Counted from the first letter of the stretch, positions 18,359 to 27,714 are shown. The stretch: DNA of 64,000 nt from Cyclobacterium marinum DSM 745 (GCF_000222485.1 NC_015914.1:3330001-3394000), one strand, 5' to 3'. The notes: generated by a model not told the origin, from the letters alone. Made by a program: numbers and translations.

Positions 18359-18398
18359 TTGCGTATAACGTATGATATTTTTAAATTTGTACGTACAA
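18359..18398 (+). promoter_or_regulatory. promoter and palindromic operator of the toxin-antitoxin pair
   Basis: TTG at 18359-18361 and TAAATTTG at 18382-18389 match the Bacteroidota -33/-7 promoter pattern (TAnnTTTG) with about 20 bases between. The 12-bp perfect palindrome TTGTACGTACAA (18387-18398) overlaps the -7 box and lies 10 bases before the antitoxin ATG. This placement suits autorepression by the antitoxin or the complex, which is inference. Confidence 0.6.
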
Positions 18399-18407
18399 TT
18401 TAGAGCT

Positions 18408-18650
18408 ATGGATTCAAAACTGACCTTAAAACTTGATAATGGTGTAATTGAGCGTGCGAAGATGTACGCCAAAGAACAGAAAATTAGCTTGTCCAAATTA
18501 ATTGAAAATTATTTGGATGCACTTACAAAGGGAAATGCTGGAAAGGCAGAAGTGAGCCCCTTGGTCGAGAGTTTAACAGGTGTGGTTAAACTGAAAGAAG
18601 GTGCAGAGAAAAGAAAATACATTGATTATTTATCTAATAAGTATAACTAA
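18408..18650 (+). CDS. DUF6364-type antitoxin
   Basis: 80 residues from the ATG at 18408 (MDSKLTLKL). The N-terminal 35 residues resemble a ribbon-helix-helix DNA-binding unit: a short beta strand 'SKLTLKLDNGVIERAKMYAKEQKISLSKLIENYL' in pattern, the DUF6364/DUF6290 style of antitoxin. The C-terminal half would wrap the toxin. It overlaps the PIN-domain gene by one base (TAATG) and carries a palindromic operator in its promoter. The role as antitoxin rests on this arrangement. Confidence 0.82.
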   Translation: MDSKLTLKLDNGVIERAKMYAKEQKISLSKLIENYLDALTKGNAGKAEVSPLVESLTGVVKLKEGAEKRKYIDYLSNKYN

Positions 18651-19063
18651 TGAATAGAATACTTGTAGATACCAATGTGGTTTTGGATTTATTAGGGAAA
18701 CGGAAAAGTTTTTTAAAAGAGGCTCAGGAGCTATTTACCCTGGGTGATAAAGGAAAGGTGAAATTATTTGTGTCAGCACTTACTTTTGCCAATACCTATT
18801 ATATCCTTTCTCAGCAATTGAAGGTTTCAAGTGCGAGAAAGGTACTGAGGCAGTTCAAGGTATTGGTTGAAGTGGTTCCCATGGATGATAAGGTGATTGA
18901 ATTGGCGCTTGATTCGGAATTTAAAGATTTTGAAGATGCCATACAGTATTATTCTGCCATTGAAAATGGGGTAAGAATAATCATAACGAGAAATCAAAAA
19001 GATTTTAAGCATTCGAAGATTCCAGTATTGTCTGCCAAGGAATACCTAGGAATGAAAGGATGA
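18650..19063 (+). CDS. PIN-domain toxin (VapC-like ribonuclease)
   Basis: 137 residues. The PIN-domain acidic residues are in place: Asp7 in 'ILVDTNVVLDLL', a mid-protein acidic position, and 'FKDFEDAIQYYSAI' (about 98-111), then 'IITRNQKDFK' near the C-terminus. VapC-type toxins are Mg2+-dependent RNases, often cutting tRNA or rRNA. Single-base overlap with the antitoxin gene upstream shows translational coupling. Length is typical. Confidence 0.88.
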   Translation: MNRILVDTNVVLDLLGKRKSFLKEAQELFTLGDKGKVKLFVSALTFANTYYILSQQLKVSSARKVLRQFKVLVEVVPMDDKVIELALDSEFKDFEDAIQYYSAIENGVRIIITRNQKDFKHSKIPVLSAKEYLGMKG

Positions 19064-19206
19064 CACAGCTTACGGGGATAATATCCATATTCTTGTATCC
19101 ATCCGAAAATAAGATCTTTTGTAAATGCTAGTCTGTTATAAACTGGTGACATAAAAACAAGTAGGAGGTAGATCCGATATTTTGCACATTTACTAAAGCG
19201 GATTAA

Positions 19207-19623
19207 ATGAGGGGTTTTACAATCCTATTTTTTCTAACCATGATCATTTATACCTCCTATGGTCAAACTGGAGATCCTTATTATCTAGGTCTCAATAATT
19301 ATCCTCGATTAAAATTACCTCCTACTCTTCGTGTTGAAGGAATTAACGGTAAAATTATTACTCATTTAAAAATGGATACCCATGCTAATATTGTAAATAT
19401 TGAATGGGTAGTGTTATTATTAAAAGACGGTGGAGGAAATTGGTTTATTCAGTTTAGAGATGCTATAAATAAAGGCTATAAATGGAAGGATTATCCTCTC
19501 CCGATAAGACCATATGTTGATCTAATAGATGAAAAAATAAAAGAACTTGAGTTTAAAAGAGATGAACGAATACCAATACCTGCTAGCGATTGGTACTTTA
19601 CCATTTCATATCAGGTTTTCTGA
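19207..19623 (+). CDS. small secreted protein, possibly TonB-C-like fold
   Basis: 138 residues with a clear signal peptide (about 1-19, ending SYGQ). The mature part 'GKIITHLKMDTHANIVNIEWV' followed by a helical stretch and 'DWYFTISYQVF' loosely follows the beta-alpha-beta pattern of TonB C-terminal-like domains, but the conserved motif is weak and I would not assign it. No partner genes: convergent with the prolyl oligopeptidase gene and unlinked to the toxin-antitoxin pair. Confidence 0.6.
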   Translation: MRGFTILFFLTMIIYTSYGQTGDPYYLGLNNYPRLKLPPTLRVEGINGKIITHLKMDTHANIVNIEWVVLLLKDGGGNWFIQFRDAINKGYKWKDYPLPIRPYVDLIDEKIKELEFKRDERIPIPASDWYFTISYQVF

Positions 19624-19699
19624 AAACTTGTATCATCCGTCCTGGCATTAATCGCAAATGATTATTTTAAAACCTAAATAGGTTACAAGCATTCCTCTT

Positions 19700-21862
19700 C
19701 TACTCACTTTTTCCTCCAAAATCCACCCCCATATTATAAAGGGTGAAGGCAAAGATATCAGCCTGTTCCTCAATCACCTTCGAAGTAGGCTTGCCTGCAC
19801 CATGTCCTGCATTGGTTTCGATGCGGATCAAAACGGGCAATTCTCCTTTATGGGCTTCCTGAAGTGCTGCAGCAAATTTAAAGGAATGAGCAGGAACCAC
19901 ACGGTCATCATGGTCGGCCGTAGTGACCAAAGTTGAGGGGTAGGCTGTTCCTTGCTTCAAGGCATGAACAGGTGAATAATTTTTAAGGTACCGGTACATC
20001 TCTTCACTTTCATCTGCAGTTCCATAATCATAAGCCCAGCCTGCTCCTGCAGTAAACTGATGGTACCTTAGCATGTCCATAACTCCCACAGCAGCCAAAG
20101 CCACTCTGGCAAGATCAGGTCTTTGGATCATCGTAGCACCCACAAGTAACCCACCATTGCTACCGCCTTTGATGGCCAAATAATCACTTGAAGTGTATCC
20201 TTCACGAATTAGATACTCTCCCGCAGCTATGAAATCATCAAATACATTTTGTTTCTGAAGCTTAGTGCCGGCCTTGTGCCAGTTTTCACCATATTCTCCA
20301 CCTCCCCTGATATTAGGGACAGCATAAATACCACCGTTTTCTAACCATACGGTATTCGCTATGCTGAAAGCAGGTGTGAGGCTAATGTTAAAACCACCAT
20401 ATCCGTACAATATCGTTGGGTTCTTGCCATTTAAGGCCAAGCTTTTTTTATGGGTGATGATCATAGGCACCTTCGTCCCATCCTTGGAAGTGTAGAAAAC
20501 CTGATGGTTTTCATAGGCTTCCGGGTCAAAATCCAGTTGGGGTTGTCGGTAAAGTTTACTCTTCCCTTCTCTTATTGAATAACGATAAATGCTTCCCGGT
20601 TGCACATAGGAAGTGAAGGAATAATAAATGCTGTCTTGCGTTTTTTTGGAGGAGAAACCACTAACAGTACCTGCTCCGGGCAGTTCGATTCTGCTTTCTT
20701 CCTTGCCTTCATAGTCATATTGGCGAATTTCGCTGATGGCGTCTTTTAAGTAAGTAGCAAATAGCTTCCCACCCCCTTTGGATACTTGCATGACTTCTTC
20801 TTGTTCAGGAATAAGCACCTGCCATTTTTGCGGTTCGGGATTGTTCAGGTCAATTTTTACCAGTTGGTTGTTGGGTGCATCCTTGTTGGTTTGGACCAAT
20901 AGCCATCCTTCCCGATGGTCCAAAACGCCATGGTTATTGTTCATATTGGCTACAATGGGCTTTATGATATTGCCTGCTTTGCTTAAATCTTTGATGTACA
21001 ATTCGTTTCCTGTGGTGCTGTTAGCAGCACTGATAACAAGGACTTGACCATCCTCTGTAACAGTCCCTGAAACATACCTTTTAGGTGTTTCATCATTTCC
21101 AAATACCAATACATCTTCAGCTTGTGTGGTACCCAATTCGTGGAAATAAAGCCTGTGATCATTGGTCACCGCAGAAAGCTTGGATCCGTCAGGTTGGGCA
21201 TAGGTACTGTAGTAAAAGCCTTTTTTTCCTTCCCATGAAATGCCTGTGAATTTGGCATCCTTGATTTGATCTTTTAGTAAGGTCTTGCTTTCGGTGTCCA
21301 TGACATAGATGTCCCTCCAATCCGATCCTGCAATAGAAACAGCATAGGCAAATAAACTTCCATCTTTGGTGAAGGCAATACTGGACAAGGAAGTGCTGCC
21401 ATCTTCAGACAACTTATTGGGATCCAAAAAGACTTCTTCATTTCCTTCATCCCGTGATCTGTACAGCACAGACTGATTTTGCAGCCCGTCATTTTTAAAG
21501 TAGTAAGTCCATTCACCGTAGAAAAATGGAGCCCCTACTTTCTCATAATTCCATACTTTTTCAAGTCTTTCTCTGATAGCCTCTCTAAAAGTGATTTTAT
21601 CAAGGTAATCAAAAGTGACTTTATTTTGGGCGATCACCCATTCTTTGGTGTTTTCAGCATAATCATCCTCTAGCCATCGATAAGGGTCTGCTACTTCTTC
21701 ACCCCAATACAAGTCAACGTGATCAGATTTTTTGGTAATTGGGTATTCCACAGGTATAGGTTTGAAATGGTTTTCATTAGTACAGGCCAAGGTCAGAATT
21801 GTCAGACACAATAGCCTTTTGTTTTTCAATTTTGGTAATAATATAAAGCCGTTTTGCATCAT
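19700..21862 (-). CDS. prolyl oligopeptidase family serine peptidase (S9A), lipoprotein
   Basis: 720 residues. The N-terminal signal ends LTLAC (lipoprotein Cys about residue 27), so the enzyme is probably anchored in the periplasm. The seven-bladed propeller domain (about 75-430) gates the active site. The C-terminal alpha/beta-hydrolase domain has the nucleophile Ser568 in GGSNGG, the Asp in 'TADHDDRVVP' (about 650-653) and His687 in 'NAGHGAGK'. These match porcine POP (Ser554, Asp641, His680). 'DPYRWLED' near residue 60 is the S9A N-terminal hallmark. The reaction is cleavage of short peptides after proline. A 25-base fragment of this gene recurs at 18291-18315. Confidence 0.94.
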   Translation of the reverse strand: MMQNGFILLPKLKNKRLLCLTILTLACTNENHFKPIPVEYPITKKSDHVDLYWGEEVADPYRWLEDDYAENTKEWVIAQNKVTFDYLDKITFREAIRERLEKVWNYEKVGAPFFYGEWTYYFKNDGLQNQSVLYRSRDEGNEEVFLDPNKLSEDGSTSLSSIAFTKDGSLFAYAVSIAGSDWRDIYVMDTESKTLLKDQIKDAKFTGISWEGKKGFYYSTYAQPDGSKLSAVTNDHRLYFHELGTTQAEDVLVFGNDETPKRYVSGTVTEDGQVLVISAANSTTGNELYIKDLSKAGNIIKPIVANMNNNHGVLDHREGWLLVQTNKDAPNNQLVKIDLNNPEPQKWQVLIPEQEEVMQVSKGGGKLFATYLKDAISEIRQYDYEGKEESRIELPGAGTVSGFSSKKTQDSIYYSFTSYVQPGSIYRYSIREGKSKLYRQPQLDFDPEAYENHQVFYTSKDGTKVPMIITHKKSLALNGKNPTILYGYGGFNISLTPAFSIANTVWLENGGIYAVPNIRGGGEYGENWHKAGTKLQKQNVFDDFIAAGEYLIREGYTSSDYLAIKGGSNGGLLVGATMIQRPDLARVALAAVGVMDMLRYHQFTAGAGWAYDYGTADESEEMYRYLKNYSPVHALKQGTAYPSTLVTTADHDDRVVPAHSFKFAAALQEAHKGELPVLIRIETNAGHGAGKPTSKVIEEQADIFAFTLYNMGVDFGGKSE

Positions 21863-22097
21863 TTTCCTTTTTATGGCATTGACATAGACAATGGCGATTA
21901 TAAATACATCATTTTTTAAATTTAGGCATTTAATTTTTTGTGTTCAGGTAATTTTAGAAAAAGGAAGAACGGTAAATGTTAAATTTAGGCGGATATTAGT
22001 GGCGTCGCTACTTGGCTGATTGAAAAATGAGGCAAACCTTTATGAAGGAAACCAATTATCACTACAATAAATACCGTCACTTTAAAAGTGAATAAAG

Positions 22098-22130
22098 TTG
22101 GCAGTAAATTTTTTGTCTTTGCTAATTTTG
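22098..22130 (+). promoter_or_regulatory. putative promoter of the hydrolase gene
   Basis: TAATTTTG at 22123-22130 matches the Bacteroidota -7 consensus TAnnTTTG. A TTG at 22098-22100 could serve as the -33 element, with a spacer about 2 bases longer than in the toxin-antitoxin promoter. The expected leader to the ATG at 22179 is about 40 bases. Confidence 0.4.
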
Positions 22131-22178
22131 AAAACAAAAGCCAAGCTGTTTTACCTACTTATCTATCTGAAAAAAACC

Positions 22179-23147
22179 ATGAGAAATAAAAAGTACATTT
22201 TAATTGTTGGAATGCTATTCCTCCTATTTGGTGGCTACTTTATTGCTGACAAGCTGCTTTTCAGTGGGGTTAAACCCAGGGCAGTAGACGGGAATGGTTT
22301 TCAAGCAAATTTCTTTGCCAAGAAAAGCATTAAGAATAGTCCCACAGTGATCTTGGTAGGTGGAGGACAATGGGGAGATTATTGGGGCCAACAATTTGCT
22401 CAAAAAGGCTTGGTTGGATTGTCGCTACCTTATATAGGAAAGGAAGGATTGCCAGAATTGCCGGAAGAAATTGAGTTGACCTATTTTGAAAATGTCCTCA
22501 CTTGGCTTAAAGCGCAAACAGAGGTTAATCCAAACAAAATAGTGGTGATGGGTGCTTCTAGAAATGCTGAATTAGCGCTGGTTCTTGCCTCAGTATTCCC
22601 CAAACACATTCGTGGTGTGGTGGCTTATGCCCCAAGTGCTGTGTCTTGGTCAAATACAGTTCTGCCCTACAATTCCAATGAAATAAAAGCCAGTTGGAAA
22701 TACAAAGGAATTGATATTCCTTACCTGCCTATGGATAAAATCAAGGGAAATAAGACCAGTAAAATTGAGATGGAAGGCTATTGGTTGGATGGATTGGCGA
22801 AAAAAGAGTTACTTCAAAAGGCCATGATCAGGGTGGAAAAAATTAACGGGCCTATCCTGCTTTTTTCTGGAACGGATGACAAGGTCTGGCCATCCTCAGT
22901 CATGGCAGACTTGATAGAAAAAAGATTGGCGGAACATGCCTTCGAGCATGCCTTTCTGAATATTAAATATGACAATGCGGGACATTTAATTGCTAATAAC
23001 CCTGAGCATAAAGAGCGCCTTAGAGCCGGAAGGGTCAACATTGATGGAAAAGAGTATGCTTATGAATTTGGCGGGACTGAGGATGGTGATTTCAAAGCAA
23101 AACAAGAAGCCAAAATAAAGTTGATGGAATTCATTGATAAGTTATAA
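22179..23147 (+). CDS. alpha/beta hydrolase with BAAT/acyl-CoA thioester hydrolase C-terminal-like domain
   Basis: 322 residues from the ATG at 22179 (MRNKKYILIVG); the frame also opens at a TTG at 22098 but the signal-anchor starts at the chosen ATG. Residues 7-26 form an N-terminal membrane anchor or signal. Central motifs: 'VILVGGGQWGDYWGQQFAQKG' region, nucleophile elbow 'VMGASRNAELAL' with Ser in G-x-S-x-N rather than the standard GxSxG, 'LLFSGTDDKVWP' with the acid, and 'YDNAGHLI' with His. The fold matches BAAT C-terminal-type acyl transferases/thioesterases common in Bacteroidota. The substrate is unknown. Confidence 0.8.
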   Translation: MRNKKYILIVGMLFLLFGGYFIADKLLFSGVKPRAVDGNGFQANFFAKKSIKNSPTVILVGGGQWGDYWGQQFAQKGLVGLSLPYIGKEGLPELPEEIELTYFENVLTWLKAQTEVNPNKIVVMGASRNAELALVLASVFPKHIRGVVAYAPSAVSWSNTVLPYNSNEIKASWKYKGIDIPYLPMDKIKGNKTSKIEMEGYWLDGLAKKELLQKAMIRVEKINGPILLFSGTDDKVWPSSVMADLIEKRLAEHAFEHAFLNIKYDNAGHLIANNPEHKERLRAGRVNIDGKEYAYEFGGTEDGDFKAKQEAKIKLMEFIDKL

Positions 23148-23352
23148 ATTAAAAGAATTGACCTGTACAAAGAGGGATGTTACAGGGACGGAACCATTTC
23201 CGTATAAAAACCTTCAAATCTAATTTTTTGAGATAAAAGAGAAATGTTTGGAGACTGGGAGATGAAGTTCAAATTTTTTCACCAAACATTGCATGAAAAG
23301 TATCTTCTCAATTCCAAAACAACCCGAGCACGAATCAGTTATATCCTAAGAA

Positions 23353-23622
23353 ATGACAGGAACTGATACAGATAGAATTATCGAAATGGCATGGGAAGAT
23401 AAAACGCCATTTGAAGCCATACGAGCTCAATTTGGGCTTTCGGAAGCCGAAGTGATTGTTTGCATGCGCAGGGAATTAAAACCCAGTTCATTCAGGAACT
23501 GGAGAAAGCGGGTGAACAGTGGCACAAGTCAAAAACATCTTCTCAAGAGAAATGGGGCCATAAACCGTTTTAAATCTTCCAGGCAAAGAGCGATTTCCAA
23601 CAATAAAATTTCAAAAAGATAG
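23353..23622 (+). CDS. TIGR03643 family protein
   Basis: 89 residues. The first ~55 residues match the TIGR03643 family: 'DRIIEMAWEDKTPFEAIRAQFGLSEAEVI' in pattern, then 'MRRELKPSSFRNWRKRV'. This small helix-turn-helix-like protein of unknown function is usually encoded beside cryptochrome/photolyase genes. The family is normally about 70-75 residues; here a basic tail of about 20 residues runs on until a TAG at 23620 that overlaps the ATA where the next frame should start. First gene of the photolyase cluster. Binding of DNA or assistance to photolyase expression is only a guess. Confidence 0.82.
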   Translation: MTGTDTDRIIEMAWEDKTPFEAIRAQFGLSEAEVIVCMRRELKPSSFRNWRKRVNSGTSQKHLLKRNGAINRFKSSRQRAISNNKISKR

Positions 23623-24710
23623 CCTTTCCAACCGACATAGAAGCGATAAGAAAGCGGATTACAGCAATAGACCCTGTACGCTATGCCCAATCCCGGAATT
23701 ATGGAGATGGAGCGGTTACCCGCCTGAGTCCATATATTTCTAGGGGTGTAATCAGTACTAGACAGGTTTATGAACACATCATTTCCTTAGAAAGGGCAGA
23801 AGAAAATTCCGAAAAACTTATTCAGGAACTTGCCTGGAGAGATTATTGGCAGCAGGTATGGATAGCCAAAGGAGAGGCCATCCATACAGACCTGAAGCAG
23901 GAGCAAAAGCCAGTTTCAAATTATCAGGTGCCAAAGGCTATTGTTGAGGCGTCCACTGGTATCGAGGTGGTAGATGAGGCCATCAGAGAATTGTATGAAA
24001 CCGGCTATATGCACAATCATATGCGCATGTATGTGGCAGCCATTTGTTGCAATATGGGACATTTCTATTGGTTGACCCCTGCAAAATGGATGTATTCACA
24101 TCTTTTGGATGGGGATATTGCCAGTAACCAGCTCAGTTGGCAATGGGTGGCAGGAACCTTTTCCAATAAGAAGTATTATGCCAACCAGGAAAACATCAAT
24201 AGATTTTTTCACAGTGCGCAGCAGCATACTTTTCTGGATGTTCCCTACGAGCATTTTGAGAGCATGGAAATTCCCAATGTATTGAATGACAATATTGCTT
24301 TAAAAGTAGACCTTCATTTACCGAAATTGGAAAACCCTCCTGTATTGGCAGACCAAGTTACCCTTGTCTACAACTACTATAACTTAGATCCTGATTGGCA
24401 TAAGGGGGAAAGTTTCCAGCGGGTGCTCCTTCTGGAACCCTCCCTATTCGAGAAATTCCCTGTCCATCAAAAATGTATCGATTTTGTAATTGGTTTGTCT
24501 GAAAATATTCCGGGTATACAGTTGTATGTAGGGGAGTTTAAGGAGCTTCTGGCCCAAATAAGCCCAGAGAAAATCACTTATAAAGAACATCCGCTCAATA
24601 GACATTATGAAGGTCACCAAGAATCCCGGGAATGGCTTAGTACAGTCACAGGTTACTATCCTTCCTTTTTCTCCTTTTGGAAGAAGTGTAAGAAAGAACT
24701 GTTAAAATGA
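23619..24710 (+). CDS. photolyase/cryptochrome FAD-binding domain protein with missing or non-standard start codon
   Basis: The frame is open from 23607 and reads like a family member from its usual first residues: after ATA-GCC at 23619 come FPTD, '[20 protein letters not shown]', '[17 protein letters not shown]', then '[12 protein letters not shown]' (FAD region), '[12 protein letters not shown]', '[20 protein letters not shown]'. These are conserved features of the photolyase FAD-binding domain. No ATG, GTG or TTG exists before 23928. A start at 23928 would remove the first ~100 residues, including FAD-contact motifs. Either ATA is used, or an ATG was mutated (ATA for ATG at 23619-23621). 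The family lacks the N-terminal antenna domain, so the length (about 363) is otherwise full. It overlaps the DUF2256 gene by 4 bases (ATGA). Confidence 0.8.
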   Translation: MAFPTDIEAIRKRITAIDPVRYAQSRNYGDGAVTRLSPYISRGVISTRQVYEHIISLERAEENSEKLIQELAWRDYWQQVWIAKGEAIHTDLKQEQKPVSNYQVPKAIVEASTGIEVVDEAIRELYETGYMHNHMRMYVAAICCNMGHFYWLTPAKWMYSHLLDGDIASNQLSWQWVAGTFSNKKYYANQENINRFFHSAQQHTFLDVPYEHFESMEIPNVLNDNIALKVDLHLPKLENPPVLADQVTLVYNYYNLDPDWHKGESFQRVLLLEPSLFEKFPVHQKCIDFVIGLSENIPGIQLYVGEFKELLAQISPEKITYKEHPLNRHYEGHQESREWLSTVTGYYPSFFSFWKKCKKELLK

Positions 24711-24850
24711 AGAAAAGAGATCTTCCCAGCAAAATTTGTTTGACTTGTAAACGCCCGTTTAGCTGGCGCAAAAAGTGGGAAAGGGATTGGGAGCATGTGA
24801 AATACTGCAGTGTAAAATGCAAACGAAATAAAAGGCATGAAAGTCATTAA
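24707..24850 (+). CDS. DUF2256 zinc-ribbon-like small protein
   Basis: 47 residues. Four cysteines in C-x2-C (11, 14) and C-x3-C (34, 38) frame a basic core with '[20 protein letters not shown]', the signature of DUF2256. The family is regularly found beside photolyase and cryptochrome genes, and function is unknown. The spacing of the cysteines suggests a zinc site. The start overlaps the stop of the upstream photolyase-domain frame (ATGA) and the end overlaps the next gene by 14 bases, so it sits inside one translational unit. Confidence 0.87.
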   Translation: MKKRDLPSKICLTCKRPFSWRKKWERDWEHVKYCSVKCKRNKRHESH

Positions 24851-26327
24851 TATTGTTTTTCCACATCAGCTTTTTGAAAATAGCGAACTTATAAAAAATG
24901 GACATGAGACTTACTTGATAGAAGAGTACCTTTTCTTCCGGCAGTACAAATTTCACAAGCAGAAAATAACCTTTCATCGGGCTTCCATGAAGGCTTATGA
25001 AAAATACCTTCAAGACCTTAAAATTAAGATCCAATATATAGCTTCTGACGATGCCTTGTCCGATATCAGAAAATTTCACCAGGAAATTGAAGTTAAAGGG
25101 ATTGAGACAATCCGCCTTATAGACCCTGTCGATGATTGGTTGATGCAGCGCATTCAAAGTCTCTCCCAATACTGTGAAGTCAAGGTTTTTCCAAGTCCAC
25201 AATTTTTGAACAATGAAGAAGAGCTGGACGATTTCTTTCGAAAGTATAAAAAATCATTTTTGCAGGCCACCTTTTACAAGCAGCAACGCAAAAGACATGC
25301 AATACTGATCGATGAAGATCAAAATCCCGTGGAAGGTCAATGGTCTTATGATGCGGAAAACAGGAAGAAATTTCCCAAAGGGAAAACACCTCCTGCTATT
25401 AATTTCCCCGAAAAATCAAAGGTATGGGAAGAGGCCTGTGCCTATACAAAAAAATGGTTCGGCGATAATCCAGGTGATGTTTCCAAAGACAGGATTTATC
25501 CAATCAATCATAAAGAAGCAAAAGATTGGCTTGAGCAGTTTTTAACTTATCGCTTTCATGATTTTGGCAAATACGAAGACGCCATACTAAAAGAGCCTTC
25601 ATTTATCAACCACAGCCTGCTTTCACCATTAATGAATAGCGGCTTGATTTTGCCTGCTGAAGTTGTAAAAGAGGCCCTTTCCTTCGCAGAAGAAGAGGGA
25701 ATACCTATCAATTCTACGGAGGGATTTATTCGGCAAATCATTGGCTGGCGTGAATTTATTCGAGGGATGTATCTCTGCAAGGGTAGGTATTCGCGTACCC
25801 GTAACTTCTGGGATTTCAAAAGAAAAATACCCCAATCTTTTTATGAGGGGACCACTGGAATAGTGCCTGTAGACCAAACCATTAAAAAGGTGCTTCAGAC
25901 CGGGTATTGTCATCATATTGAGAGGCTTATGGTATTGGGTAATTTTATGCTCTTGTGTGAATTTGATCCTAATGAAGTTTATCGCTGGTTTATGGAACTG
26001 TTTATTGATGCTTATGACTGGGTGATGGTACCGAATGTGTATGGCATGTGTCTCTTTGCTGATGGAGGAACTTTTGCAACCAAACCCTATATCGGAGGAT
26101 CAAATTATATCAAAAAGATGAGCAATTATCCCGGAGGAGAATGGGAGGAAATATGGGACGGTATGTTTTGGCGGTTTGTCATGAAACAGGAGGATTTTTT
26201 CCGGAAGAATCACCGAACCAATATGCTGGTATATTCCCTTGACAAAATGGATAAAGACAAACAACAGACTCATCTTGACAATGCAGAAGAATTTATCAAA
26301 AACAAGTTGGGAGGAGAGGCTGAGTGA
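24837..26327 (+). CDS. cryptochrome/photolyase-related protein (PhrB/FeS-BCP-like, lacking cluster cysteines)
   Basis: 496 residues, normal for the deoxyribodipyrimidine photolyase-related (FeS-BCP, prokaryotic (6-4) photolyase) family. N-terminal antenna-like domain (about 1-130: '[14 protein letters not shown]', '[16 protein letters not shown]'), then the FAD-binding domain with '[17 protein letters not shown]', '[17 protein letters not shown]' and '[15 protein letters not shown]...[15 protein letters not shown]'. In PhrB four cysteines (350, 438, 441, 454) hold a [4Fe-4S] cluster. Here the matching stretch reads '[11 protein letters not shown]' and '[18 protein letters not shown]' with no cysteines and a shortened loop. 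The cluster is therefore probably absent. Light-driven repair of (6-4) photoproducts is the family function; this variant may repair or sense light. Confidence 0.88.
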   Translation: MKVINIVFPHQLFENSELIKNGHETYLIEEYLFFRQYKFHKQKITFHRASMKAYEKYLQDLKIKIQYIASDDALSDIRKFHQEIEVKGIETIRLIDPVDDWLMQRIQSLSQYCEVKVFPSPQFLNNEEELDDFFRKYKKSFLQATFYKQQRKRHAILIDEDQNPVEGQWSYDAENRKKFPKGKTPPAINFPEKSKVWEEACAYTKKWFGDNPGDVSKDRIYPINHKEAKDWLEQFLTYRFHDFGKYEDAILKEPSFINHSLLSPLMNSGLILPAEVVKEALSFAEEEGIPINSTEGFIRQIIGWREFIRGMYLCKGRYSRTRNFWDFKRKIPQSFYEGTTGIVPVDQTIKKVLQTGYCHHIERLMVLGNFMLLCEFDPNEVYRWFMELFIDAYDWVMVPNVYGMCLFADGGTFATKPYIGGSNYIKKMSNYPGGEWEEIWDGMFWRFVMKQEDFFRKNHRTNMLVYSLDKMDKDKQQTHLDNAEEFIKNKLGGEAE

Positions 26328-26478
26328 TTGGTTATTAGTGAAACCCAATAAAGTTGTTAGAATTTAAGGCTGGCAATTGAACGTTGGGTATTTGGGCATT
26401 TGATTTCTAAGGGGGATTTCCGAAATTTAGAACATAGAATCTTTAGACAATTTAAAAAATAGATTGATAGACAGGATC

Positions 26479-26658
26479 ATGGTTTCTGAAAATGAGAAAT
26501 TGTTGGAAGCGTTAGAAAGTATTCTGAACTCGACCGAAACCGAAGAACGGTTGGCCCTCAATTCCTATCATATCGAAATGCTCCTAATGAGTGAGAAGGA
26601 CATTGAAAACGGTAATTTGATTTCGGAGGCTGACCTTAAAAAAGAAGATTCGGAATGA
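26479..26658 (+). CDS. antitoxin-like small protein, partner not recognisable
   Basis: 59 residues from the ATG at 26479; a TTG at 26464 would add five. The acidic C-terminus 'MSEKDIENGNLISEADLKKED' resembles antitoxins that precede RelE/ParE toxins in Bacteroidota. The stop overlaps an ATG (ATGA at 26655), the usual coupling to a toxin gene, but that frame ends after nine codons (TAG at 26682) and no RelE motif follows in any frame. It is probably an orphan or the surviving half of a decayed pair. Confidence 0.5.
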   Translation: MVSENEKLLEALESILNSTETEERLALNSYHIEMLLMSEKDIENGNLISEADLKKEDSE

Positions 26659-27714
26659 CGAATATATTAATTTCCGCCTTGTAGATTTTCGACGTTAAGA
26701 AATTTAAGAAGCGATGGCAAGGACACAGGCATGGTTGGAATAGGATTTAGAGGATGAGCCTCAAAAAATAGCAATTGTTATAAGCGAAACCATAAAAACC
26801 GGAGTTTGCCTGTGTGCAGGAGGCCTTAAATTTTAGCCGAAAAGATACACAGCAGCGGGGTTTCCCCTGAGTTGCTTCGCTTCAGGGCAGGTTCGTTACT
26901 TTTTTGATCCCGATTCGTTTCACTGCTCGGGACATGCACTGCAGCAAAAAAGTGACAATCGTCTTATTAATTGAATATGTATATGAAAATCGGACATACA
27001 AAGATTGCTGGATTGTGGCGTCATCTTGTTTGCTGCGTTTTTTTAAAAGTTATTTCTCGGAATGACGATTTTTTTTATAATCTTAATATAGGATAATGAT
27101 TATTAACCTTGGCAGATTAACCAGTTAATTGAATATTTCGTAACTTTAATATATTGATACTCAACTTTTAGACAGGATTACGGTTAACCCTGAAATTTGC
27201 CATGGGATAGGGCATTTATGAATACTCAATTCTTGACCGAATTTGATTCAAGCAAAAAATAGAATCTGATGTAGTATTTACTTTTAAATTTATAAAAACA
27301 TAGTTAGTTTAGAGGTGGAAATTAAATAACTAATGTACGGGACGCACTTCTGTCCAATTTTGTAATAGATAAAAAATAAAACTCGGATTTAGCCATAGGG
27401 TTCAAAGAGACCGGGTCATTTTTTTGGAAAGTGATATTATTTTATAGTAGAAGATTTATAGTCATTTGGGGTTAAGCCTGTTGGGTTAAACCGATTAGAT
27501 CAAATTTTTAGGCTTAAAAATGACCAATACCATTTTCACCTATAGTTAAAAATATAAAGTAGAGTCATTAAAAATCAACTTTACTCTTAAACATTTGAGG
27601 AAATTATTAAGATAGTCAATAGAATACAGTGTTTAGGAGTATAAATAATCCGATAATTTTGGGAAACATGCCACGAATCTTCTGGCAGGTTTGTGCGATT
27701 TAAGACAAGGAATA
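26659..27714. other. gene-poor AT-rich stretch with palindromic repeats
   Basis: About 1 kb without a supportable gene. It contains the palindromic cluster at 26865-26956, a possible degenerate relative of the dispersed repeat near 27182 (GTTAACCCTGAAATTTGCCA against TTAAACCCGAAATTTGCAA), and otherwise short-frame AT-rich sequence. It borders two damaged genes, consistent with a decaying accessory region. Confidence 0.6.
26865..26956. repeat. nested palindromic repeat cluster
   Basis: Three nested or adjacent inverted repeats: CCCTGA/TCAGGG (26865-26887) around a GCTTCGC turn; GTTACTTTTTTG / CAAAAAAGTGAC (26895-26906 and 26945-26956, 12-bp arms with one mismatch); and within the latter TCCCGA/TCGGGA (26908-26932). 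The innermost arms equal those in the 5S copy at 857-872. No coding potential. This looks like a Bacteroidota palindromic intergenic element. Confidence 0.65.

Noticed and set aside
23529..23777. 82-codon minus-strand frame over the photolyase start
   Set aside because: It is antisense to the photolyase frame; no family features.
24759..25202. 147-codon minus-strand frame inside DUF2256 and the cryptochrome gene
   Set aside because: It is an antisense shadow of two recognised genes.
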